DNA of 64,000 nucleotides from Lepidostoma basale (GCA_022606425.2 JAHDVF020000508.1:124001-188000), one strand, 5' to 3'. Counted from the first letter of the stretch, positions 31,970-43,663 are shown. A program made the numbers and translations. The notes: generated from the sequence alone by a model not told the origin.

Positions 31970-32427
31970 ATAATATATACGTGAAAAAGTCATTTTCAGC
32001 CGGATGAAACGTGAAAAGATGAAAAAATAGACAAGAGCTGGCGCCAAAGTAAACAATTATTTTGATCAATTAAGTTGCCGAATGATATCTGTTGACCAGG
32101 ATGAAAATAAAAATAAATCCAAAGGCGCCATGTCATACGAAATGGGTTTAAAATAACACACGCAAACCGATCAATGCGCGGTGAAGTGGGCGATTGGAGA
32201 ATTCGTAGCCGGATGAAAAAAAAACTAATTTCCATATCCACTACTCGTCGTGCATACAATTATATATTAATATAAATATGTGGCAGGAATGCAAGCAAGT
32301 AATTCATACGTACATGGCTACGTACTTATTTCATTAAACCACTTTTTTTTACGTTAACAACATCACTACTCGTTTGTTTTTTGTTCGCACTCGCTTGCTT
32401 ACAAGACGGCGATATACTGAAATAGTA
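31970..32427. other. No recognised feature
   Basis: Mixed AT/GC sequence; an 87-codon minus frame (31996-32259) has no motif I know. Confidence 0.4.
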
Positions 32428-32800
32428 CACATTTTTATTCATGATATAACCTCAAATTTTAATACAATATAATTTTTGTGTTGTATTTTATTTAAAAAAA
32501 CTAACCATCCCACTGTTACTCACTATTCTTTCCTAAAATATTTCTATATATTCCTCAGCATTCATGCATATAGTGTTCCACTGAAGTTATACATTTTTTA
32601 TTCATAACATAACCTCAAATTTTAATACAATAAAATTAATGTGTTATATTTTATTAAAAAAAACAAACCATCCCACTGTGACTTACTATTCTTTCCTAAT
32701 ATATTCATATATATTCCTCAGCATTCATGCATATAGTGTTCCACTGAAGTTATACAATTTTGTATTCATAACAAAACCCCAAAATTTAATATAATTTTTA
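32428..32800. repeat. Tandem repeat, 163-bp period, about 2.3 units
   Basis: TTATTCATAACATAACCTC, AACCATCCCACTGT and CCTCAGCATTCATGCATATAG repeat with 163-bp spacing. Each unit contains a worn LINE-A 3' end, so a LINE-A copy plus flank was amplified. Confidence 0.75.
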
Positions 32801-32822
32801 TGTTATATAAATAAAAATAAAT

Positions 32823-32982
32823 ATCACATCGATTCCCCGAAGCGGTGGGCAGAAATAATCTACCGCCATACTGTTCTTTCCTGACATACTTCTCTCCATT
32901 TCTCAACATTCATACATCGTGTCATGCACGCACGTCGATTTCTCTTACTCCTCAAGTGACCGACATTAAATATTTGATTCGA
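32823..32982 (-). mobile_element. LINE-A 3' fragment
   Basis: CGATTCCCCGAAGCGGTGGG, ATACTGTTCTTTCCTGAC and CATGCACGCACGTCG. Tail replaced by AT-rich sequence. Confidence 0.75.
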
Positions 32983-32994
32983 CATTAATATTAC

Positions 32995-33262
32995 TTTTAG
33001 ATAAACTTAAGGCCTTAACACTGTGGAATTCTATAATGACTAATTTTTATGAATTAAAACACTGTTTTTTCCACTTTTGAGTATATTTTTCTCGACATGT
33101 TTGTTTTCTCGACACATCGGGAGAACGATATAAACATGGCGGCAATTTATATCGTTCTCCCAATGATGAAGGTTTACACCATTGAAACATGTCGAGAAAA
33201 ATAAACTCAATAGTGGAAAAAACAGTGTTTTAATTTATAAAAATTCGTCATTAATGTTACTC
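32995..33262. repeat. F3 foldback element
   Basis: GAATTAAAACACTGTTTTTTC and complement at the ends. Right-arm motif on plus: ATGATGA, AGGTTTACACCATT, GAAAC-AT-GTC-GAG. C3 of the hammerhead core is A. The left arm includes a duplicated CTCGACATG. Confidence 0.7.
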
Positions 33263-33404
33263 TATTTTACATAAAAAACGAAACATTTCGCCGTGTTTCC
33301 TTAGGATATATAAGATAGACCGCCGTACTCTCCGGCATTATACTGATACTGCAAGACAATGATGTTTTTTTGACATGTTCATTTCCAAGAAAGAAAAATA
33401 AATT

Positions 33405-33665
33405 GTCAAGATCAATAAGCGAAGGAAGCTGGAATACTTCGGACATGCACTATAACTACATTATAAGAAACTTTAATATCAAGTGCTGAAAGGTAAAATT
33501 AACGGAAAACTAAGTGTCGGGAGAAGAAGAAAACCATGATTAGAAAACCTTCGAGAATGGTTCAGTTGCAGCACAACATCCCTATTTAGAGCTGATGTAC
33601 CAATGGTAGAAATAGCCATGATATTGTCCAACCTCCAATAGGAGAGGAATAATAATAAGAAGAAG
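33405..33665 (+). mobile_element. LINE-I reverse transcriptase C-terminal fragment
   Basis: Frame: KRRKLEYFGHAL, LKGKINGKLSVGRRRKP, LENLREWFSCSTTSLFRADV and AMILSNLQ. The RRK-x-x-YFGH..GKI-x-G..GRRR..NLR-x-W pattern is a LINE C-terminus. Two in-frame stops. AAT/AAG tail. Confidence 0.75.
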
Positions 33666-34004
33666 AACAATATTCATTTCTTGCGAGTATTTATACTGCA
33701 ATATTTGTGGAACCAATTATAAAAATGTCACTGAGAGTTATAAATAAGGTTCATTAAAAGAAATTGCACTTACGCTGTTTTGCAATGTGGCGTCGATGTG
33801 GAGAATGACAGGATCCTGTATGGAAATGCCTTAGGTGAAGAAAGTGTGGCAAGAATGATCGTAACGATGATGATTGATATTAGTGGTGAAGGTTCAATAC
33901 CCCGTATACAATGCATATTCAATTTCTGATCACACAGTGCACGAAACGTTACACTCACACAGGCAAAATTATATTGCACATTATATCTATGATATAATAT
34001 GGAT

Positions 34005-34135
34005 GAACACACTGTTCTTTTAGACAAAATTCACTAGCAACCTCAACATTTATACACTGTGTCGTGCTTACTCGTTTATTTCTCCGACTGCTCACGTGGC
34101 CGACATTAAAAATTTCATTAATTTTCATATCAAAC
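34005..34135 (-). mobile_element. LINE-A 3' fragment, worn
   Basis: ACACTGTTCTTTTAGACAAA, CCTCAACATTTATACACTGT and CTCACGTGGCCGACATT align with LINE-A. More distant LINE-A-like traces continue to about 34380. Confidence 0.6.
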
Positions 34136-34556
34136 AATCACTTCGTGGTTTGATATTTGAAAGTTATAAATTACTAAAAAAATGTATTTAACTACGGTAT
34201 TTAATAAAACACGGTGAATCTATGCAGTGGCAGAAAAGAAATAGTTCTAAATTTAAATTAAACTATTTGATCAGGCCACATCAATTTCGTGATCTATTCA
34301 CATTGTTAGCTAATACTTTATTCTCTATTATTTTTTCATTCATTCGTTCCACGTTACAAAACCAATTTTATGATATTTAATATATTTTAAGTTTGTACTT
34401 ATATCATTATTTTTAATTTTTTGCATTCATTCTTTGTATCTGCATTTGAGACTCATCATTTAAACGTACGAGTATACTGTACATTATTCCAATTGATATA
34501 TTTCGTCTACTTTTTTCTTATGTGTATTATCAAACAATAATGTCATTCCTTCCAAC

Positions 34557-34722
34557 AGTTTTTTTTATACAACAGGTCATTTGAACCCATTTACTATATA
34601 CGATTTGTTTTTAGCTATTACATTGATTCTCATGTCATGTGATAAGGTAGCTAACCTTTATTGTCACGTGAATTCCACACCAGACCAAAGACAGTGTGAA
34701 AATCACACTGCCATCGTCACAC
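34557..34722 (-). mobile_element. SINE1, poly(A) tail type, head truncated
   Basis: Minus strand: GGCAGTGTGATTTTCACAC, TCACGTGACAATAAAGG, then GTAAATGGGTTCAAATGACC and TGTTGTATAAAAAAAA. The tRNA-like head is missing. Confidence 0.75.
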
Positions 34723-35344
34723 GACATTAAATACAGTTTATTAATAAAAGTTTTCCTGGCCATTGTGGGGAATTGTGTAAACGAAAAATTAGTTCTATGA
34801 CGACAATTTTTTTTAACAGATATGGTCCATACAAATAACATTCAAGATACACTTAGTAAGTAGTGGAATTAAACAAAAACTGCAGGAATCAATGTACACA
34901 TTGTATAAGCTAACCTCGTTTTTCTTACATAGAAAAAATGTTCTAAAATAATTTTAACGAAATATAAATAAGCGTAGAGTTTATGTACATATATTCATGA
35001 ATAAATTACAATCATTATATATTTTTAAGTGGCAGTTGATCTCCGCCGTGAGATCTGCCGTTGTGGTTAATAACGAGAGTGAAAAAGCGAGAAGGTCGTT
35101 CTGATAAATACCGGTTTGTAATCAGAGATTTGTACCAAAGATCGAAACATAATAATATATAACGTATGTACAAGGCACTTGTATTATATTAGGTATACAT
35201 ACTGCAGATTATCGAAAGTCATATGACAACGAGTTTCTATAACCTAAAAGCATAACGTGGATTTGTAGTTTAATAATTATGTAGTATAAAATAATGAAAT
35301 GTATTACTTATTGAAATAGTTTTATTTAATTGCTTTTATTTTTT
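34723..35344. other. No recognised feature
   Basis: AT-rich, no coding or repeat call. Confidence 0.45.
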
Positions 35345-35520
35345 ATATGTGACCAAGGAAAAGATGGGCGGACTGCTTGGAAGTTTAGGAGCTGTCAACT
35401 GCGAAAATGGAAAGAGTTGGGGAATGGAGAGAGATGGTCAGGGACAGAAGCCAGCGGAGGACTGTTGTGGAGGAGGCCAAGTACCACACCGGGAAGTAGC
35501 ACTGAGAAGTAGTATAAGTA
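35345..35520 (+). mobile_element. LINE-C reverse transcriptase C-terminal fragment
   Basis: GEWREMVRDRSQRRTVVEEAK and YHTGK in one frame, tail GAAGTAGTATAAGTAGTA. Sister of 135-305. Confidence 0.65.
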
Positions 35521-35544
35521 GTATATGATTTGATATTTGTTACA

Positions 35545-35900
35545 GTATTGTTACACTCATGTCAAAGGAGTGGCCATTCTGTTTTACTCTTCAGTCAGTC
35601 AGTGAGTAATGACACATAGCAAGCTACAGATGCGTTGCATTTGTTATTTTAAAGAATTATTGTGTTTTGAGTGAATTAAGGCTTCCTTTATTTGGTTTTT
35701 ATTAGTGAAGATGGATATTACTCCCAAAAAGCGCACTAAATTGTGACTTTGAATAAACACACATTAATGACTCAAATAGATATTGCCAAGGAGTGTGGTG
35801 TAAGTTTAGGAGCCGTCAACAAGATTTTTTAGCAGTAAAGGGACACTGGGATGATTGAAGTGAACAGAAAAGGGAAATGTTATTACCAATTATACAACTT
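35545..35900 (+). pseudogene. Tc1-like transposase N-terminus relic
   Basis: An ATG at 35711 opens MDITPKKRTKL and then stops. After a frame change the sequence reads TQIDIAKECGVSLGAVNKIF, then RDTGMIEVNRKGKC. The IAKECGVSLGAVNKI helix-turn-helix and the T-G-x-I-x-x-x-RKGK linker are typical of the paired-like DNA-binding domain of Tc1-family transposases. At least three stops and one frameshift. The catalytic DDE domain is absent. Upstream sequence (GTTACACTCATGTCAAAGG) could be part of the terminal repeat. Confidence 0.7.
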
Positions 35901-36669
35901 TTTTTGGGATGCCATATTCAAATGGAGTAGAGCGATCTAGTAAGCTATTATAATTATAAAATATAAAAAGGCGAAAAGATTACCGGTAGATATGTAATTT
36001 TACCATCTACGTAGGGTTATTAGACAAGACTTTTGATTATGTCCAACTGATCTCTTCCCTCCAAGATTAGATCATCTCAATCATTCAATTTCTTGACTCT
36101 AGGAGACTGCTACACCGAAGTGAAGTGGAGTTTTTCCTTGATACATTACTTAGAATATTGTGGTAACAAATGAATCCTCGGCGTTATTCTGTAGATTTCC
36201 CCTTTTCACAATACTGCGAGAGGCAGAGTCTGATTAGATGCAAAATCCTAAATCAGTAATGAAAATATTCGATCTACAACACGGTAAAATTTTATAAAAT
36301 TAGCTGTAAAAGCTGTATCTGAAGTTAAGATTATTCACAAACGGCGAAGAAGAAAGAGCCAGTGGTATTTAAACTCTGTATAATACGCGTCGATGTCGTC
36401 TGGAATTAGATATTTGAGAAAGCTCAGACAGTTGTATATGGATAATGTGTTGACTGACTTGGAAAGTATGGGCGAATGGAAGAAGATGAAACGACATCAC
36501 CAATGGAACTACGGTTCATCAAGAGTTTAACGGTTATAATTTTTTTTTATATAAGCAATGATTTTGAACGATTTGTGTAAACCATTTATCAAGTGCACCG
36601 GAAAAGTATTATCGTACTCTTTTATTTTTGAAATTCAAAATATTCGAATGATTTATGAATTCTTAAATC
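35901..36669. other. No recognised feature
   Basis: Moderately AT-rich. No DDE-like motif that would continue the Tc1 relic. Confidence 0.4.
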
Positions 36670-36872
36670 AAATCAATCCAATAATTAATGTCGGTCAGAT
36701 TCATGCCATCTTCATATACTTTGTATCGTGCGATACGAAGTATGAAAGTAGAGGAATCGAGAGATACGAAGTATGAATGTAAAGAGTATATCAGGACAGA
36801 AAAGTGTGGCGGTCCATTATTTCTGCCTACCCCTCCGGGGAGACGGCGTGATGGTTAGTAAGTTAGCTAATT
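36670..36872 (+). mobile_element. LINE-A 3' end with a small internal duplication
   Basis: GATACGAAGTATGAA occurs twice (36732 and 36763) before GTGTGGCGGTCCATTATTTC, GGAGACGGCGTGATGG and a short tail. Confidence 0.75.
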
Positions 36873-36914
36873 TATATTTTCTATACATAATCAATGTGGT
36901 TGTAATAACATTAT

Positions 36915-37040
36915 ACAGCCAAAAACTACGAAGAATTGACATGCGTGTATGACTCGCTGTATGAATGTGAACGAAGTTGGAGGGTGTTTCGGGGTAGAGT
37001 AATGTGGCGGTTCATTCACTCTGCCTAATCTTGCGGTAAA
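36915..37040 (+). mobile_element. LINE-A 3' fragment, worn
   Basis: GAATTGACATGCGTGTATGAC, TGTATGAATGTGAACGAAG and AATGTGGCGGTTCATTCAC. Tail missing. It sits just after another LINE-A copy. Confidence 0.65.
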
Positions 37041-37097
37041 ACTAAAGGATTTGTTTTTGTTGTTTCCAAAAACTAATATATTTTTTTTGCTAAGTAG

Positions 37098-37605
37098 AAC
37101 TAACTAACTAACTAACCATCACGCCGTCTCCCCGAAGGGGTAGGCAGAAAGAATGGACTGCCACACCTTTCTTTCCTGACATATTTCTCTCGCTTCCTCA
37201 ACATTCATACATCGTGTCATGCACGCGCGTCGATTTCTCTGACTCCTCACATGGCCGTCATTCAATATTTGATTTATTTGATCGTGCCACGTTTTCCTTG
37301 GTCTTCCTCTATTTCTGGTACCATTTACATCATTAACATATAATTTTTTTACCATTCTTTCTTCATTCATTCTTTCATATGTCCAAACCATCTTAATGAT
37401 CCTTTCATTATTTTGTTCATGACACCATCATTCGCACCGCATTCACTTCTTATATTTTCATTCGACACTCTATCATACACAGAATATCCACACATTCGTC
37501 TAAGAGATCTCATTTCTACTGCATTTATTCTACTTTCATCCTTCCTTTGCCAGTTCCATGCTTCGCTTCCATACATAAGGGTCGGTAGAAGAACACCATT
37601 GTGCA
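37098..37605 (-). mobile_element. LINE-A 3' end, about 505 bp
   Basis: LPTLMYGSEAWNWQRKDESR, RMCGYSVYDRVSNENI, GSLRWFGHMKE in one frame and NDVNGTRNRGRPRKTWHDQ, CQERKVWQSILSAYPFGETA in the next; a single frameshift near 37375. Tail TAACTAACTAACTAACC. A good consensus copy. Confidence 0.9.
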
Positions 37606-38074
37606 CTAAGTAGATGTTGTCAAAATATGCTTTTGTTTTGAGATTATTTATAAGATTGTGTTTTCTTTACAAATTTACTCTATTAATACTATAGAAAAAT
37701 AGATAATAAACAAGACATTTTTCTCTCTTGTATATTTCATTACATCCTTTCAAAATCTGAAAGGAGAATCTTCTTTTATTTAAAGTACATTGGGAGATTT
37801 GTAAAGAAAGAGAAGAGGGAAAATTCAAGTGGCCGGTGGGTTTACTTGTTCTTTTATTATTTACTAGATCGCAAATTCAGTTAGTTCTGTAATAAAAAAA
37901 ACTTATTCATCTCTACTAAATTAAAGAACGAGTAAACATCAAAAGACACGAGAAAAAAATGTTCACAATTCAACCAGGAATGAAATAATCTGCGATTTAT
38001 TATTCGACAACCATAAAATGTACGTAGAAAATGATAAGATTATATTTTTTTGGGATATTGGGTACGATCGTGTC
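37606..38074. other. No recognised feature
   Basis: AT-rich sequence between two LINE-A copies. Confidence 0.45.
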
Positions 38075-38545
38075 TTGCTATGTATGGAAGTGAAGCATGG
38101 AACTGGCAAAATAAGGATGAAATTAGAATAAATGCAGTAGAAATGAGATCTCTAAGACGAATGTGTGGCAAATCTGTATATGATAGAGTGACAAATGCAA
38201 GTATAAGAAGTGAATGTGGTGCGAATGAAAGTGTTATGAACAAAATAAGGAAAGGGTCATTAAGATGGTTTGGACACATGGAAAGAATGAGTGAAGACAG
38301 AATGGTAAAGAAGGTATATGTAAGGTATATGTATATGAGCTAGAAATAGAGGAAGGCCGAGGAAAACGTGTCACGATCAAATCAATCAAATATTGAATGT
38401 CGGGCACGTGAGTCGGAGAAATCGACATGCGTGCATGACAAGATGTATGTATGTAGAGGAAGCGAGAGAACGGTGTGGGGTTCCATTCTTTCTGCCTACC
38501 CCTACGGTGAGACGGCGTGATGGTAAGTTAGTTAGTTAGTTTATC
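38075..38545 (+). mobile_element. LINE-A 3' end
   Basis: MYGSEAWNWQNKDEIRINAV, CGKSVYDRVTNASIRSECG, MERMSEDRMVKKVYV in one frame. A 10-bp duplication (AAGGTATATGT) then breaks it, and a 20-bp deletion removes part of the AREVCQDR section. GTTA tail present. Confidence 0.85.
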
Positions 38546-38754
38546 GTGTCTTGCGGTATCCGCTTCATCCGACTTTTCGGAAATCGTCACAGACTCCATA
38601 TTCATGGCAGTTCATGAAGTACGCAAATACTTAAAGGCCCAAAAAATATACAATATTACATTGGAGAAAATAAAAAAAGTATTATAATTTCAACATTTTA
38701 CAATACGCGTGAAATTTTTTTTTTTCATGTGTTAAAATGATATTAATGTACTCG

Positions 38755-39905
38755 TATCATATAACAGTGCGTAGTTCATTCAACAAAATGAGATCTATAT
38801 TCTGCAATGACAACTTGAACTTGAAACTAAGGCCGAGAATGTTGAAGTGCTATGTCTGGTCTGTATTACTCTATGGCTCAGAGACTTGGACCTTGAAAGT
38901 GCACACTATGAACCGATTATATAAGGTTCCCACCACCACCCGAGACTGTTATAGGACGCAGCGACGCCCTTTCGTCAGTCTCGCTGCACTATCTAGGCCT
39001 GTTCTTTGTCCATCCGGGACTTACGTTAATTTAATTTAGCCTTTTCTTGTCATCAATCAAAAGGGTGACAGACCACATTTAATCTATTCTTTTAACCTTA
39101 TATATCTCCCGCGCGGCCCCACATCTCTTTATTATGAAATAAAATCAGAAGTAAATATTATATAAAGCACACCTTAAATTAGTAAATAAATAAAAAAAAC
39201 ACATTAAAATTATATAAAACACACATTAATTCACAATACACAATAGGACAAATATATAACAAACTAAATTTTAAAACAAGAAGAAGATGGTGTATGAGAG
39301 AGGCGGGAAGATGTTAAGTAAGAATGAATAAATTGGGATGGGATGGATGGAGGAAAGTTTTTAGAAAGAGCAGAAATTAATTTAAAAAAAAACAGTATTT
39401 ATAAAAGACACATTATAAAGAGAAAAGTAGATCAGAACACACCCACCAAGGGGCAGTGTAGACTTCCGGTCAAAACAAAAGCAATGAACAGGAGCCAGTG
39501 GCAACATCCATGAGCAGCAACTATGAACCGATTGGAAACATTCGAGATACGGTTGCACAGGAGAATGCTTCGCATACCGTGGACAGATTTCGTCAGCAAT
39601 TTGGAGGTTTTGAGGAGAGCCAATTGTAAAACAACTGCTAAAGGACGTTAAGGTTCGTAAGATTTCATATCTGGGTCACATTCTGCGGGGAGATAAACAC
39701 AGTTTACTCCAACTGATACTGTTAGGAAAAATTGAGGGGCAGCGTAGTCCTGGTAGAAGGCAAACGTCTTGGCTGTGCAAAATAAGATACTGGACCGGGA
39801 TGAGACTTGTGGGGGAGCTGTTCCGGGTTGCGCAAGATAGAGAAGCCTTCGCCGGAGTGATTGCCAACGTCAGGGGGACCTGAAACGGCACGCGAAGAAG
39901 AAGAG
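38755..39905 (+). mobile_element. LINE-B reverse transcriptase C-terminus, interrupted
   Basis: 38755-38918: SSFNKMRSIFCNDNLNLKLR, CYVWSVLLYGSETWTLKV, MNRL. 39520-39905: MNRLETFEIRLHRRMLRIPW, TDFVSNLEVLRRA, GHILRGDK-like, VIANVRGT, GAAGAAGAAG tail. The two parts are colinear with the uninterrupted copy at 59215-59840. Confidence 0.85.
38919..39519. mobile_element. Unknown 601-bp insertion with 14-bp target duplication
   Basis: ACTATGAACCGATT occurs at 38905-38918 and again at 39520-39533. Between them lies sequence foreign to LINE-B: a GC-rich start (CCACCACCACCCGAGACTG), AT-rich centre with repeated ATATAAA-CACACATTAA units, and CTTCCGGTCAAAACAAAAGC near the end. No inverted termini, no poly(A), no long ORF. 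A 14-bp duplication fits target-primed reverse transcription. Identity unknown. Confidence 0.7.
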
Positions 39906-40389
39906 TAACAGTGCTATCCAACTGGCAGCCCGCGAAGCTTTTTTTTGACGAGCTGTACATTTTACAGAGAAATTTTAGAACAAAACTTTGTCAGAATTAA
40001 TGTTTGTGACATATCCGGTGAAATAAAATATAAAATTGTGTTCTAAATTACCCATCATTCATTAAAATACTTAAAAAATCATAGATATATACTACTTAAT
40101 TACTCTAGTCTGAAAAAAACATAATCATTTTTGATGAGAATTAAAATATTTCCAAAAAAGACAATAATTTTCTCTACCCCCTTTGCCCCCCGAAATGTTT
40201 GGTAAAGAAAAAATGGCCCACGGCTTAAAATAAGTTGGACAGCGCTCTCATTTAAGACAGCGCTGTCATATAAAACAGCGCTGTCATATAAGTCATATAA
40301 AAAACAATTAATTTTTAATTGATACACGTTAAGATATGGTTTCTTCCCCTTGTTCCCTAATATAGACTTTTTTCTACCGAGATTATATC
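39906..40389. other. Unassigned; short tandem repeat at 40236-40300
   Basis: GACAGCGCTGTCATATAAAA is repeated about three times with small changes at 40236-40300. It contains the palindrome GACAGCGCTGTC. Otherwise AT-rich. Confidence 0.6.
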
Positions 40390-40650
40390 TTCTTCTTCTT
40401 CAAGTACCCTGTTGGGTCCCCCCAACATTGGCGATCACCTCGGCGAACCTGTCCCTGTCATGCGCCGCTCGGAACAGCTCTTCCACACTTCGAATGTCGG
40501 TCCACTCCCTCACGGTTCGCAGCCAGGACATTTGTCTCCTTCCAGGCCCTCGGTGTCCCTCAATTTTCCCCTCCAATATCAGTTGGAGAAGGTGGTACTT
40601 CTCCCCACGCAGTATATGACCCAGATGTGAGATCTTTCGAACCTTGATAG
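40390..40650 (-). mobile_element. LINE-B 3' end
   Basis: Minus strand: GEKYHLLQLILEGKIEGHRG, GRRQMSWLRTVREWTDIRS, VEELFRAAHDRDRFAEVIAN, VGGTQQGT and a (GAA)n tail. One frame stays open for about 80 codons. Confidence 0.85.
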
Positions 40651-41384
40651 TTGATAACGTTAAAAATAAGCTAAGAAGACAACATATAGAGTGCGAAAAA
40701 TCCTCCCTAGAACGGATTACCCCAGTTGGGAGGTATTAAAACCACGTATTAATAAATGATCAATAAATAAATAAATATTCGCGTATTATTATAAACACAA
40801 GACAAAACAGACCCCAGATACACAGCTCACGGTTAAAAAATAAGCAAAGAAGACAACATTTATAGGCATGTTTTCGGTTCAGTGGTCCAGCGCCATTTTA
40901 TTTGCAGATCACTCGTCGGATTTTTTTCTACCTCTTCTTATCCGATGCTGGTATAATTAAATTTATACCAGCCGTTTCCTCTAACACAGACACGGTGGTA
41001 TTCTTTATTATTTATATCCCCGATCGTTATCCAAATACACGTAAGGCGACATATTTGGCTTAAGAAAACCTGCTTGAGAATATAGTAAAAAATGCGGGAT
41101 GAATTTTTATATCCATTTATTAGGATTAGAATATATGAAAGTATTGACTGCCTGAGTGATATAAACTTCATATCAAATAAGATTATCTAAATTTTTATTT
41201 CTCAAATGATTATTTTGTTTGTTGATTGAATTATTATATCATGCTTTAAACTAATGAATAATTCCAAGATTAAAATATTCCCTAGATTATTTTAAATATA
41301 AAATAATACACTCGCCACTAGAATGCCCCAATAAGGTGAAATGTGTCAAATCGTAATACAATAATAACACAAATATCGACATTT
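40651..41384. other. No recognised feature
   Basis: AT-rich, with no coding region identified. Confidence 0.4.
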
Positions 41385-41478
41385 GTTAATGCCTTAGACA
41401 GACGAAACATGTCTTTCACATAAAATAAAATAAAACTTCTAGAAAACCGTCGTTTACATTTGTATTAATTATTATTAT
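41385..41478 (+). repeat. F2 half element
   Basis: TTTGTTAATGCCTTAGACAG, CGAAACATGTCTTTCAC and ATAAAACTTCTAGAAAACCG. Right arm only. Confidence 0.6.
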
Positions 41479-41484
41479 AATTAA

Positions 41485-42012
41485 AGTTATGGTATTTGAA
41501 GAGGAAGAATGTATAACGGATTGTGATATACTCGTACGTGCGAAAGGTGAGAAATCAGAGCAAGTTACTGAATTTGTTTATCTGAGAAGCATGTTTATAA
41601 GAGATGGAAGAATGGAGAAAGATATCGTAATGAGGGTTGGAGCTGGAAACAAAATGAAGTAAGAAAAGAATGTAAGGCAGATGAATGCGTGATAAATAAA
41701 ATCAAGAAAGGGTCACTAAGATGGTTTGAACAATGGAAAGAGTGGATGAGGGAAGAATGATTAAAAATATATATGCAAGTAGTGTGAATGGAAAAAGAAG
41801 TCGAGGAAGGCCAAGGAAGACATGGCATGACCAAATTAATCAACTCCTGAAAGGCGGCCATGTTCGAAGTAGGAACAATCGACGAGCGTGCATATCACGA
41901 TGTGTGAATGTAGAAGAGGCGCGAGAGTAATGTCAGGATAGAACAATGTGGTGATCCATCCTAACCCTACACCTCCAGAAAACGGCGTGATAGTTAGTTA
42001 GTTAGTAAGTAA
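41485..42012 (+). mobile_element. LINE-A 3' end with internal deletion
   Basis: Upstream part with QVTEFVYLRSMFIRDGRMEK and RVGAGNKM, then a jump to KECKADECVINKIKKGSLRW, SSVNGKRSRGRPRKTWHDQI and NQLLKGGHVRSRNNRRAC. Same subfamily as 18661-18990. Tail GTTAGTTAGTTAG. The deletion point differs from that of the copy at 1776. Confidence 0.85.
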
Positions 42013-42858
42013 TTATTATTAATATCGAAGCAATTAATATTATTAAAGAACTACTTTAAATCTATTAGATACTCTTATATTAGATACTATTAAGTATTGA
42101 CATGTTTTACAGAAAAACATAAACTGTTTGAATATCTTTGATTAAATGTATTCATGAAAATCGTTTTTAATGAATATGAAGTTTTGAAGGATAAGTATGA
42201 AGACGATTTATTTTTTAAATATCTGATCTGAAGTGTGCAACGTGCAATAAATAACATATTGTGTATAGATCTGGTATATATTTTTAACCCCTAATGATAT
42301 TGTTATTCAAATTACTGAGAAAAAATATGTTAACATTTGTTATAGTCCGAATGTTTTTTGCTAATTGCCAGTATCGCTTTGGGCTTTTTGGATATTTTTT
42401 AGGATCGGTCACGTTGCAGTGTTTACATTTCGACAACGAAAACAAACGCTACTTTTCTGAGCTTTTGATCTGAAGGCGAAATTTATTTTCCGGCTAATTT
42501 AATGCTGGAAATATTTACACAGATGCCGAGGGATCCATTAAAAATGACGGCTGAAGGAAACGCCAAAGGAAATGGAAACGAAAAGCCGGGATTCCGCAAC
42601 CAAATCCAAATTTAACCGCGATATGCTAAAATATGCGGAATTCCTGAGACGTCCGACTTGTCACAAAGTTGCCGAAGGACAGGACGGACAAGAAAGGAGC
42701 GGGATATTCCACGAAGGAATGCTCGGGCAACTTCTACAGGACAAATTTATGCAGATTCTCACGTAAACTATGTCTCTCGACGTGGAAGTGGCAGTGCTGC
42801 TACTACAAGATCATTTTTTTTAAAGTATCTATTTGCTAACATTATTCTATATTTGAAT
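42013..42858. other. Less AT-rich, non-repetitive stretch
   Basis: 42400-42790 has higher GC and a 64-codon plus frame (42572-42766: KSRDSATKSKFNRDMLKYA, FLRRPTCHKVAEG, HEGMLGQLLQDKF). No recognised domain and no clear splice sites. It could be host sequence, but I do not call it. Confidence 0.25.
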
Positions 42859-42859
42859 T

Positions 42860-42915
42860 CTTTCTGCCTACCGCTCCGGGGAGACGGCGTGATGGTAAGT
42901 TAGTTAGTTAGTTTG
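42860..42915 (+). mobile_element. LINE-A/SINE2 3' terminus only
   Basis: TCTTTCTGCCTACCGCTCC, GGGGAGACGGCGTGATGG and GTTAGTTAGTTAG: a 55-bp insertion, among the shortest copies here. Confidence 0.8.
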
Positions 42916-42974
42916 AATGATGATTTATTGAAATTCAAATTGACGTAGAAACAAATACACATAAAGATACGAAA

Positions 42975-43112
42975 AATCATGAAAATTTGACATTTGATAT
43001 ATTATTGTAACACCTGATCATGTCAACATAGGTTGATGAAACAGCTGTCGCGTAAAATAAAATACAATTGTGATATAAAAACAAAGTTATTTAATTTAAC
43101 AGTTTTTAAATA
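42975..43112 (+). repeat. F1 half element with hammerhead-like motif
   Basis: AACACCTGATCATGTCAAC, ATAGGTTGATGAAACAGCTG and TCGCGTAAAATAAAATAC. Core reads CUGAUCA (G8 changed to C), GAAA and GUC intact. Confidence 0.65.
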
Positions 43113-43229
43113 ATTATATATATTTAAAAATAATAATAATGTCGATTGAAATTTCTTGGTAATATCTGCCATATACGAGTATACACATTTGATAAAGCCT
43201 TCGAAAGGCGAAACAAGTCATTCCCATAA

Positions 43230-43663
43230 ATTATAATAAACTAACTAACTAACCATCACGCCGTCTCTCCGGAGGGGTATGCAGAAAGAATGGAACACCA
43301 CACTGTTCTTTCCAGAAATACTTCTCTCGATTCCTCTACATTCATACATCTTGTCATGCACGCACGTCGATTTCTCCGACTTCTCATCTGACCGACATTT
43401 AATATTTGATTGATTTGATCGTGCCACGTTTTTCTCGGCCTTACTCTATTTCTAGCTCGGTTCACGCCGTTTACAAACACCTTCTTCAACATTCTGTCTT
43501 CACTCATTCTTTCCATGTGTCCAAACCATCTAAATGACCCTTTCATTATTTTGTTCATAACACTTTAATTTGCACCGCATTCTCTTCTTATACTTGCATT
43601 TGACACTTTATCTTATACAGATTTACCACACATTCGTCTTAGAGATCTCATTTCTACTGCATT
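43230..43663 (-). mobile_element. LINE-A 3' end
   Basis: MNKIMKGSFRWFGHMERMSED, NRVRPRKTWHDQINQILNVG, ESREVFLERTVWCSILSAYPS in one 100-codon frame. GTTA tail at the low end. Preceded by an F2 scrap (43186-43228). Confidence 0.88.

Noticed and set aside
42572..42766. 64-codon frame in a GC-richer patch
   Set aside because: No known domain and no convincing acceptor or donor at either side.
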